Source: an alpha proteobacterium AAP38
Lineage (GTDB): Bacteria > Pseudomonadota > Alphaproteobacteria > Azospirillales > Azospirillaceae
Reading direction: 5' to 3'
DNA: 64,000 nt
Assembly: GCA_001296005.1 (NCBI GenBank)
Contig: LJHR01000021.1
Location: forward strand, 1 to 64,000
A program made the position numbers and the translations under genes. Below the pieces are notes generated by a model that worked only from the letters and a program-made list of their open reading frames with translations, did not search any database and was not told the DNA's origin. Positions within the stretch are counted from its first letter, which is position 1, and each line of letters starts with the position of its first letter. Below, piece by piece: positions 43,243-50,627 of the stretch.

Positions 43243-43282
43243 ATAACGGGCGTCAGGCCATCATGCCGCGCGGGAGGAAAAG

Positions 43283-44908
43283 ATGGAAGGGCCGGGGATG
43301 GAAATGGCGGATGTGATCGTGCTGGGCAGCGGGGCCGCCGGTCTGGTGGCGGCCCTGGCCGCCTCCGATGCCGGCGCACGTGTCCTGCTGCTTGAGAAAG
43401 CGGGCGCCATCGGCGGGACCACGGCCCTGTCGGGCGGGGTCTTCTGGCTGCCCGCCAACCGTTTTGCGGGTGATGGCGACAGCCGGGAACAGGCGCTCTC
43501 CTATCTGAATGCGCTGTCGCTGGGCCTGATCGATCCCGTGATGGCGGAAACCTATGTGGACTCGGTGCCCGGTCTGATCGACTGGCTGTCGGGGCCGGTG
43601 GGGATGGATATCAGGCTGGTGGAGGGCTTTCCCGACTACCACCCTGAACATCCGGGTGGCATGCCCGGTGGGGGCCGGTCGCTGGAACCCGGTCCCTTTG
43701 CCATGCCGTCCCTGGGGGCCTGGGCGGAAAGGGTGCTGCGCGGGCGGGCCAATCCCTGGACCATGATCGGCGAACGCCCGCGCGGCGATGGCAGCGGTGG
43801 GGTGGATGCATCCACAATCCAGGCGCGGCGTGGCGCCGGTATCGAATGCTGTGGCCGCGCCCTGGTCGGCTGGCTGCTGAAGGCCTGTCTGGACCGGGGC
43901 ATCGAACCGCGCCTGAACCAGCATATCACCGACCTTGTGCGTGACGATGCGGGCCGGGTGACAGGGGTGCGCAGCGGTGACGCGACGATCCAGGCAAGGC
44001 GTGGCGTGATCATCGCCACCGGCGGGTTTGAATGGGACCGGGACCTGGCGCGGGATTTCCTGCGCGGCCCCATCGGCCATCTGCCCACGGCCCGCACCTG
44101 CACCGGCGACGGGCTGCGCATGGCCATGCGGGCCGGGGCCGCCCTGACCAACATGGCGGAGGCCTGGTGGGTGCCCACCATCGCCTGGGGTGGGGTGGCG
44201 GCGGCGGGCGACGATCCGACCCGGCATTTCCTGCTGCTGCGCGAACGCACCCTGCCGGGGTCGATCATGGTCAACGCCAAGGGTCGGCGCTTTGCAAATG
44301 AGGCCACGAACTACAATGCGTTTGGCGCTGTCCTGCACGCCTTTGATCCCGTCGGCTTCACCTACGCCAATCAGCCCTGCTGGCTGATCTTCTGCCAGAC
44401 CTATCTGGACCGTTACGGCTTCTTCGGGCTGACGCCGGGGGCGGTGGCCCCGGACTGGATCACGCGCGGCGACAGCATCGGTGAACTGGCCCACCAGCTG
44501 GGCCTGCCTGCCGACGCCCTGACCGACACGGTCGCCCGCTGGAACCAGATGATGGAGGGCGGGCAGGACACGGATTTCGGACGGGGGACCAGCGCCTATG
44601 ACGGCTGGAACGGGGATGTCGACCGCCCCGCCGGTCCCACCCGCACCCTGGGGCCGCTGGATCGCGGCCCCTTCTATGCCGTGCCGGTGCATGCCAGCAC
44701 CCTGGGCACCAAGGGCGGGCCGAAGACGGACCGGGACGGGGCCGTTCTGGACCTGTCGGGACAACCGATCCCCGGCCTTTACGCGGCGGGCAATGCCATG
44801 GGCGGGGTGACGGGCAAGGTCTATGGCGGGGCGGGCGGCACGCTGGGTCCCGCCATGATCTTCGGATGGCGCGCGGGCCGTGCGGCGGCCCGGTCGAATG
44901 AGCGATAA
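43283..44908 (+). CDS. FAD-dependent oxidoreductase, 3-ketosteroid-dehydrogenase/fumarate-reductase-like
   Basis: A 541-residue flavoprotein. The Rossmann motif is VIVLGSGAAGLVAALAASDA near residues 12-31, followed by LSGGVFWLP. The C-terminal FAD motif is GLYAAGNAMGGVTGKVYGGA with LGPAMIFGWRAG. This C-terminus resembles KstD (delta-1-dehydrogenation of 3-ketosteroids) more than SdhA. GGAGG lies 5-9 bases before the ATG. It is the first gene of a TetR-controlled pair; the partner is an old-yellow-enzyme-type reductase. The substrate is probably a cyclic ketone or steroid-like compound. Confidence 0.85.
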   Translation: MEGPGMEMADVIVLGSGAAGLVAALAASDAGARVLLLEKAGAIGGTTALSGGVFWLPANRFAGDGDSREQALSYLNALSLGLIDPVMAETYVDSVPGLIDWLSGPVGMDIRLVEGFPDYHPEHPGGMPGGGRSLEPGPFAMPSLGAWAERVLRGRANPWTMIGERPRGDGSGGVDASTIQARRGAGIECCGRALVGWLLKACLDRGIEPRLNQHITDLVRDDAGRVTGVRSGDATIQARRGVIIATGGFEWDRDLARDFLRGPIGHLPTARTCTGDGLRMAMRAGAALTNMAEAWWVPTIAWGGVAAAGDDPTRHFLLLRERTLPGSIMVNAKGRRFANEATNYNAFGAVLHAFDPVGFTYANQPCWLIFCQTYLDRYGFFGLTPGAVAPDWITRGDSIGELAHQLGLPADALTDTVARWNQMMEGGQDTDFGRGTSAYDGWNGDVDRPAGPTRTLGPLDRGPFYAVPVHASTLGTKGGPKTDRDGAVLDLSGQPIPGLYAAGNAMGGVTGKVYGGAGGTLGPAMIFGWRAGRAAARSNER

Positions 44909-44922
44909 GGGGGGAGAAGACC

Positions 44923-46875
44923 ATGACCAACCATTACCCGCACCTGTTCCGCCCCCTGACCATCGGCGCCATGAAGGTGCGCAACCGCGTGATGCTGCCG
45001 CCCCATGCCAGTGCGGTTGGCAACCTCTGGGGCACCCCGGCAGAGGCGGCGCGCAACATCGCCTACTGGTCGTCGCGCGCGCGGGCCGGGGCCGGCTGGA
45101 TCGACGGGATCACGGGCTTTGTCGAAAACCGCATGCCGCCGGGGTTTGAACCCACGGGCGTGGGCGCCATGAAGAACGGCGTCTTCCGCCTGCCGCATTA
45201 TCTGGAACGGGCTGGTGCCTATGCGGCGGCGGTGAAGGCGGAAGGGGCGGTGGCGACCACACAACTGGTGATCCAGGGCGGCATGCCGCACGCACCCAGT
45301 GCCCGTCTGTCCGGTCCCCTGATCCATCAGGTGCCGCACGCCCTCGACCGCGATGAAATCCGCTGGTTCGTAGAGGAATACCGCTTCTCGGCCCTGCAGG
45401 CACAGAAGGCGGGGCTGGACGGGGTGGAAATCCATGCCAACCATGATGACTTGATGGAATGGTTCCTGTCGCCGCTGACCAACCGGCGCGAGGATGAATA
45501 TGGCGGCTCGTTTGCCAACCGCCTGCGCTTCATCACGGAAATCCTGACCGAAATCAGGGGAGCCACGGGACCCGGCTTCACCGTCGGTATCCGCATGAAC
45601 ATGGCGGAGGGTGAGCCGGGCGGGTACGACCTGCTGGGCGGGGCGGCCATTGCCGGGCGGCTGGCCGACGCCAAACTGGTGGATTATGTGCATCTGGTGA
45701 TGGGCAGCCCCTGGGGTGACCCTTCCTATATCCAGCCGCACCACTACCCCGCCGGCGGCTGGGCCGAACAGGCGGCCCTTTATCGCCGCTCGCTGTCCAT
45801 CCCCATCGTCTATACGGGTCGCATCACGGGGCCGGACGTGGCGGAGAAGGCACTGGCCGACGGGCATGCCGATGTGGTGGGCATGGCGCGGGCGCATTTC
45901 GCCGATGGCGAATTGCTGGCCAAGGCGCGCGAAGGGCGTGCCGCCGATATACGGCCCTGCATCGGCTGCAACGAATGTATCAGCCGGCGCTATGTCGAGA
46001 ACCTGCCCTTCGCCTGCGCCGTCAACCCCGATACGGGACGGGAGGTGGAGGGGCCGCCGCCCCGCGTGGCGGCGAAAAAACGCCTGCTGGTGGTGGGCGG
46101 TGGTCCGGCGGGTCTGGAACTGGCGGTACGCGCCGCCGAACGCGGGCACAAGGTGACCTTGTGGGAAGCCGCCGACCGGCTGGGCGGACAGGTGCGGCTG
46201 GCGGCCTTGCTGCCCACGCAGGAAGGGTTTACGGCCTGGATTGACCATCTGTCCCGCCGCCTGGATCAATTGGACGTGCATGTCCATCGCGGACGCCGGG
46301 CCACCGCCGATGCGGTGCTGGCGGAAGGCATGGACATGGTGGCGGTGGCCACCGGTGCCATGGCCCGTAAACCCGATATCAAGGGACTGGACCTGCCTTT
46401 CGTGCATGAGATGCGCGATGTCCTGACCGACCGCGCCGCGCTGGGCCGGCGGGTACATATTGTCGTGCAGGATGACCATTCCGCCCCCCTGGCCCTGGCC
46501 GACCTGCTGGCGCAGCGCGGGCATGTGGTGACAATGCTGTATCAGACGCCGGGGCCGGCACCCCTGGTCGGGCGCTATACCTTGGGCGCGTTCCTGGCCC
46601 GGCTGTCGCGCGGCGGGGTGACCTTCCGCCATCAGGTGCAGGCCATGGCCATCGAACCGGGCCGCATCCGCCTGCGCAATGTCTTCTCCTTCAAGGAGGA
46701 AATGGCCGACGGGGTGGACAGTGTGGTCCTGGCCTGCGGGTCGGTGGCCGATGCCGGGCTTTATGATGCGCTGAAGGGCCGGCAGGCCAGCCTGCATCTG
46801 CTGGGCGATGCCTTTGCCCCCCGCCGCATCGTGTTCGCCACCCAGCAGGCCTACGCACTGGCAGCCACGCTGTAG
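44923..46875 (+). CDS. NADH:flavin oxidoreductase with 4Fe-4S cluster (2,4-dienoyl-CoA reductase type)
   Basis: A 650-residue three-domain enzyme. The old-yellow-enzyme TIM barrel is about residues 5-330 (LFRPLTIGAMKVRNRVMLPP; HANHDDLMEWFLSPLTNRRE). Iron-sulfur cysteines follow (CIGCNECISRRYVENLPFAC). The C-terminal FAD/NAD domain is about 380-650 (LLVVGGGPAGLELAVRAAER). It resembles FadH, trimethylamine dehydrogenase and the bile-acid enzymes BaiCD/BaiH. It lies 14 bases after the KstD-like gene, so both probably act on one ring substrate. Usual FadH length is about 670. Confidence 0.87.
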   Translation: MTNHYPHLFRPLTIGAMKVRNRVMLPPHASAVGNLWGTPAEAARNIAYWSSRARAGAGWIDGITGFVENRMPPGFEPTGVGAMKNGVFRLPHYLERAGAYAAAVKAEGAVATTQLVIQGGMPHAPSARLSGPLIHQVPHALDRDEIRWFVEEYRFSALQAQKAGLDGVEIHANHDDLMEWFLSPLTNRREDEYGGSFANRLRFITEILTEIRGATGPGFTVGIRMNMAEGEPGGYDLLGGAAIAGRLADAKLVDYVHLVMGSPWGDPSYIQPHHYPAGGWAEQAALYRRSLSIPIVYTGRITGPDVAEKALADGHADVVGMARAHFADGELLAKAREGRAADIRPCIGCNECISRRYVENLPFACAVNPDTGREVEGPPPRVAAKKRLLVVGGGPAGLELAVRAAERGHKVTLWEAADRLGGQVRLAALLPTQEGFTAWIDHLSRRLDQLDVHVHRGRRATADAVLAEGMDMVAVATGAMARKPDIKGLDLPFVHEMRDVLTDRAALGRRVHIVVQDDHSAPLALADLLAQRGHVVTMLYQTPGPAPLVGRYTLGAFLARLSRGGVTFRHQVQAMAIEPGRIRLRNVFSFKEEMADGVDSVVLACGSVADAGLYDALKGRQASLHLLGDAFAPRRIVFATQQAYALAATL

Positions 46876-46937
46876 AGCGGGTTGGCGGGGAACAAGGCTA
46901 GGCGTATAAGCGGGCCGTTCAGCCTGGGTTTACAGAC

Positions 46938-47693
46938 ATGACCGCCATCGCCGTTGCCGCCCTTTACCGTTTCCACTCGCTGCCGGGGTTTCAGGACCTG
47001 CGCCAGCCGCTGTTCGACATGATGGCGGCAGAGGGCGTGTGCGGGACGCTGCTGCTGGCGGCGGAGGGGATCAACGGTACCATTGCCGGGCCGGCGGACG
47101 CCATGCCGGGTGTGGTGGCAAAGATCGGGCAGATCACGGGGCTGGACGGTATCACGCCCCGCTGGTCCACTACCGACACGCCCCCCTTTGGCCGCCTGAA
47201 GGTGCGGCTGAAGAAGGAGATCGTGACCATGGGCGTGCCCGGCATCGACCCGCTGCGGGCCGTCGGCACCTATGTGGAGCCGGAGGATTGGAACGACCTG
47301 ATCAGCGATCCCGAAACCCTGGTCATCGACACGCGCAACAGTTTCGAGGTGGGATACGGCACCTTCAAGGGGGCCGTCGATCCCGGCACCACCACCTTCG
47401 GCCAGTTCCCCGATTATGTCCGCCGTACCCTGGACCCGGCCAAGCACCGCAAGGTCGCCATGTTCTGCACCGGTGGTATCCGCTGTGAAAAGGCGACGGC
47501 CTATATGCTGGAACAGGGGTTTGGGGAGGTTTACCACCTGAAGGGCGGCATCCTGAACTATCTGGAACGCATCGTCCCCGATGACAGCCTGTGGGAAGGC
47601 GGCTGCTTCGTCTTCGACGAACGTGTGGCCCTGGGCCATGGGTTGGAGCCGGTTCCCGGCATCGTGCGGGATGACAAGGTGGGGGGAGGCTGA
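46938..47693 (+). CDS. trhO: tRNA uridine-34 hydroxylase, rhodanese-type (TrhO)
   Basis: A 251-residue protein of the YceA/TrhO family, which hydroxylates U34 in certain tRNAs. The N-terminal acylphosphatase-like domain ([20 protein letters not shown] start) precedes a rhodanese domain (about 120-225). The active cysteine is in [17 protein letters not shown]. Family strings [13 protein letters not shown] and [14 protein letters not shown] are clear. The TGA at 47693 is followed by the structured repeat copy C. Confidence 0.92.
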   Translation: MTAIAVAALYRFHSLPGFQDLRQPLFDMMAAEGVCGTLLLAAEGINGTIAGPADAMPGVVAKIGQITGLDGITPRWSTTDTPPFGRLKVRLKKEIVTMGVPGIDPLRAVGTYVEPEDWNDLISDPETLVIDTRNSFEVGYGTFKGAVDPGTTTFGQFPDYVRRTLDPAKHRKVAMFCTGGIRCEKATAYMLEQGFGEVYHLKGGILNYLERIVPDDSLWEGGCFVFDERVALGHGLEPVPGIVRDDKVGGG

Positions 47694-47725
47694 CGCTGGG
47701 GGAACCGCCGGCTGGCACCCTGTTA

Positions 47726-47875
47726 GAGCTGTTTTCGGCTTACCGGAAACAGCTCCGGCGGCGACCGCCGCCGCGCGGCACGTGCCGCGTGAAGCCAAGC
47801 TGCGGATGCAGCGCCGGCGCTTGAGGCAACTGAAAGTTTAGAGCATGTTTCCGGGCACGGGAAACATGCTCTAAA
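47726..47875 (+). repeat. Structured interspersed repeat, copy C
   Basis: The best-preserved copy. It has: hairpin GAGCTGTTTTCGG/CCGGAAACAGCTC (47726-47755); CGGCGGCG-AC-CGCCGCCG (47756-47773); palindrome CGCGGCACGTGCCGCG (47774-47789); linker TGAAGCCAA; GCTGC-GGAT-GCAGC (47799-47812); tail GCCGGCGCTTGAGGCAAC; and a 16-bp stem hairpin (47837-47852 with 47860-47875). The last arm contains the stop codon of the gene on the other strand (47871-47873). It lies between the convergent trhO and dehydrogenase genes. Confidence 0.87.
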
Positions 47876-48860
47876 ACATCATTTCCAGCACGCGGTCGCG
47901 CGGCTGGTGACCGTCGGCGAAGGTCTTGATATTGACGATCACCTTCTCGCCCATGTCGATACGCCCCTCCAGCGTGGCGGACGCCATGTGCGGCAGCAGC
48001 ACGACATTGTCGAGCTTCAGCAGCTTGGGATCGATATTGGGTTCGTCCTCATAGACGTCCAGGCCGGCGCCCCCGATCTCGCGCCGTTGCAGCATGCGGG
48101 CCAGCGTCGCCTCATCCACCACCTGACCACGGCTGATATTGACCAGGATGGCCGTGGATTTCAGCAGGGCCAGACGCCGCGCGTTCAGCAGGTGGTATGT
48201 GGCCGGCGTGCGCGGGCAGGTGATGGCGACGATATCCATGCGCGCCAGCATCTGATCCAGGCTTTCCCAATAGGCCGCATCCAGTTCCGCCTCCACCTCC
48301 GGGTGGACGGGTTTGCGGTTATGGTAATGGATGGACAGGCCGAAGGCCTTGGCGCGCCGCGCCAGCGCCTGACCGATGCGGCCCATGCCGATGATGCCAA
48401 GCCGCTTGCCGGCCAGCCGCGACCCCAGCATGACGGTGGGGGCCCAGCCCGTCCATTGCCCGGACCGCACCAGCCGCTCCCCCTCCGACAGGCGCCGGGC
48501 CGTGGCCAGGATCAGGGCCATGGTCATGTCCGCCGTATCCTCGGTCAGCACGCCCGGCGTGTTGGTGACCAAGATGCCCTTGTTGCGGGCGACGCGCAGG
48601 TCGATATGGTCCACGCCATTGCCGAAATTGGCGATCATCTTCAATTGCGGCCCGGCCTGGTTCAGCAGGGCCTCGTCGATCGTGTCGGTGACGGTGGGCA
48701 CCAGGATGTCGGCGGTCTTCACCGCCTCTTCCAACTCGGCCCGCGTCATCGGATGGTCATCCAGATTCAGGCGCGTGTGGAACAGTTCCATCATCCGTGT
48801 TTCGATGACGTCCGGCAGCTTGCGCGTGACGATGACCAGGGGCTTCCGGCGTTCGGCCAT
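47871..48860 (-). CDS. 2-hydroxyacid dehydrogenase (glyoxylate/hydroxypyruvate reductase or D-glycerate dehydrogenase)
   Basis: A 329-residue D-isomer-specific dehydrogenase. The NAD(P) site is LGIIGMGRIGQALARRAKAF near residues 150-169. The catalytic arginine is in NFGNGVDHIDLRVARN, the glutamate in DVYEDEPNIDP, and the histidine in LLPHMASAT. The preference (glyoxylate, hydroxypyruvate or another 2-keto acid) cannot be told. The start at 48860 has GGGAGG upstream; longer in-frame ATGs reach back over the divergent SH3 gene and are not credible. Confidence 0.9.
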   Translation of the reverse strand: MAERRKPLVIVTRKLPDVIETRMMELFHTRLNLDDHPMTRAELEEAVKTADILVPTVTDTIDEALLNQAGPQLKMIANFGNGVDHIDLRVARNKGILVTNTPGVLTEDTADMTMALILATARRLSEGERLVRSGQWTGWAPTVMLGSRLAGKRLGIIGMGRIGQALARRAKAFGLSIHYHNRKPVHPEVEAELDAAYWESLDQMLARMDIVAITCPRTPATYHLLNARRLALLKSTAILVNISRGQVVDEATLARMLQRREIGGAGLDVYEDEPNIDPKLLKLDNVVLLPHMASATLEGRIDMGEKVIVNIKTFADGHQPRDRVLEMMF

Positions 48861-49068
48861 GTGCGGTGATCCTCCCGAGACCTGTTTGCCATAGCAGTAC
48901 AAGCGCCAGCCGCCCTTGTCCATGATGCCGGCATGGCGGGACGGATGGTCGCTGGTGCTTGACCCGGATATCCGGGGTACGGCACAAAGGGTTGTTAACG
49001 AATGTTGCCGGGGTTTGCCGGCCTGCCTTGCATGGGGCGTTGTGTTGCTGGAAACGCGGACGGGAAAG

Positions 49069-49614
49069 ATGCGCACACCTGTGGCGGCGGGCCTGACCCG
49101 CGTGCTGCTGGCCGGTCTTCTGTCGGTCGCGGCCCTTTTCTGCCCCGCCACCGGCATGGGCCAGGAAACCGACCCACGCTCGGACATGATCGTGCGCTCC
49201 GGCCTGCCGGTCCCGCGCTTCGTGTCGCTCAGGTCCGGTGAGGTGAATGTCCGCACCGGCCCTGGCCGGTCCTATCCGATTGACTGGGTGTTCGTGCGCC
49301 CCGGCATGCCCGTGGAAATCACGGCGGAATTCGACACCTGGCGCCGCATCCGCGATGTGGAGGGGACCCAGGGCTGGGTGCATCAATCCATGCTGTCGGG
49401 CCGCCGCACCCTCGTCATCACGGGCGAACTGCGCACCATCCGCGAACGGCCCAGCGCATCCGCCGCCGCCGTGGCCCAGGCCGAACCTGGCGTCATGGGC
49501 CGGCTGGTTTCCTGCAAGGGACCCTGGTGCGAGGTGGAAATCCAGGGCTATCACGGCTGGCTGGAACGCGCCGACTTCTGGGGCATCTATGCCAATGAAG
49601 AGGTTGAGGATTAG
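49069..49614 (+). CDS. Secreted bacterial SH3-domain protein
   Basis: A 181-residue protein. The signal peptide is about residues 8-30 (VLLAGLLSVAALFCPATGMG), followed by SH3-type repeats: SLRSGEVNVRTGPGRSYPID near residue 50, and a second, weaker unit (LRTIRERPSASAAAVAQAEP). It likely binds peptidoglycan. It is divergent from the dehydrogenase gene across about 208 bases and ends 14 bases before a convergent response regulator. ATG 48916 in frame would add 51 residues of no signal character. Confidence 0.85.
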   Translation: MRTPVAAGLTRVLLAGLLSVAALFCPATGMGQETDPRSDMIVRSGLPVPRFVSLRSGEVNVRTGPGRSYPIDWVFVRPGMPVEITAEFDTWRRIRDVEGTQGWVHQSMLSGRRTLVITGELRTIRERPSASAAAVAQAEPGVMGRLVSCKGPWCEVEIQGYHGWLERADFWGIYANEEVED

Positions 49615-49628
49615 GGTAAAGCTCCCCC

Positions 49629-50627
49629 TCAACCCGCCGGCTTATCCTCTTCCTTCTCCGCCGCCGCCTGCTGCTTGGCCTGGGCCAGTTGTGCCAGGCG
49701 GTTGCGGTAGGCGGTAACCGCACCCCGCACCTCGTTTTCCACCAGGGATAGGTCGGCACGGCGCGATGTCAGGGCCGCAATGCCGATGGCGGCGGCGCGC
49801 AGCGGTTGCACGCCGCCGAGCGGCAGGTCGGGGGCGGCCTTGAACTGTTCGATGGTGGCGCGGATGGTCGCGGCATAGGTTTCGGCCTGCCCGCGCAGGT
49901 CAGCATCGGGTTTCAGCCGGCGCATCAGATCATCAAGGGCCGCACCCGACCGGATCAGGTGATCCGCCGCCATCCGGTCTGCACCTGCCGCCAGGCCGGG
50001 ACAGGCGAAATCGATCAGGAACGCCACCTGGAACCCGCTGCGCACGATCTTCTGCACATTGATGGCGTCATGGGCGGTGGCAAGCGCATCGGCGGCGCGG
50101 TTGCGGTCAAACATCCCCAGCGCCTTCTGGCGCAGGGTGTTCGGCACCTCGAACAGCGGAATCTGGATGCCCTCGCGCGGCTGCCTGCGGCGGTCGGGGC
50201 CGATATAGTCGGCGGTGACCACGAAGCTCTTGCGTGCCTCGATCAGGTTGATCAGCCGGTCCTGCACCTGCTTGGCGCTGAACGGCTTCACCATCATGTC
50301 GTCGGCCCCGGTGGCGTTGAACCGCAGCAGCAAGGGCTGTGTCGGCTGCCAGGTGGTGGCGATGACACCGATGAAGGGATTGTGCGGGGCCTGGGCATGG
50401 CGCAGACCCTGCACGAATTTCAGCCCCTCCGGGTCCGGCGCGTCGGCATCGATGAACAGCAGGTCGGGCTGGACGGCGATCAGGGCCGCTGGCGCATCGG
50501 CGGCGCTGGCGAAATCCAGGATCTTGTCCACGCCCATGCGCGCCAGGATGCCGCGTAACAGCCGCCGCGTATTGCTTTCGCGGTCCACGATGACGACGGC
50601 GGTGGAGCGGAAATCATAATCAGGCAT
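49629..50627 (-). CDS. Response-regulator receiver protein with novel C-terminal domain
   Basis: A 332-residue protein. The receiver domain is about residues 1-125 (STAVVIVDRESNTRRLLRGI; LLFIDADAPDPEG with the phosphoacceptor; DDMMVKPFS). A YIGPDRRR string near residue 145 is a hinge seen in several alphaproteobacterial receiver proteins. The C-terminal 180 residues are helical and lack a known output domain; the end is charged (AEKEEDKPAG). The start at 50627 follows GGAGGG and overlaps the glgX end (50620) by 8 bases, so the two genes are coupled. Confidence 0.82.
   Translation of the reverse strand: MPDYDFRSTAVVIVDRESNTRRLLRGILARMGVDKILDFASAADAPAALIAVQPDLLFIDADAPDPEGLKFVQGLRHAQAPHNPFIGVIATTWQPTQPLLLRFNATGADDMMVKPFSAKQVQDRLINLIEARKSFVVTADYIGPDRRRQPREGIQIPLFEVPNTLRQKALGMFDRNRAADALATAHDAINVQKIVRSGFQVAFLIDFACPGLAAGADRMAADHLIRSGAALDDLMRRLKPDADLRGQAETYAATIRATIEQFKAAPDLPLGGVQPLRAAAIGIAALTSRRADLSLVENEVRGAVTAYRNRLAQLAQAKQQAAAEKEEDKPAG

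Noticed and set aside
44821-46797. 658-codon minus-strand frame
   Set aside because: Antisense to the enoate reductase; no recognisable motifs.
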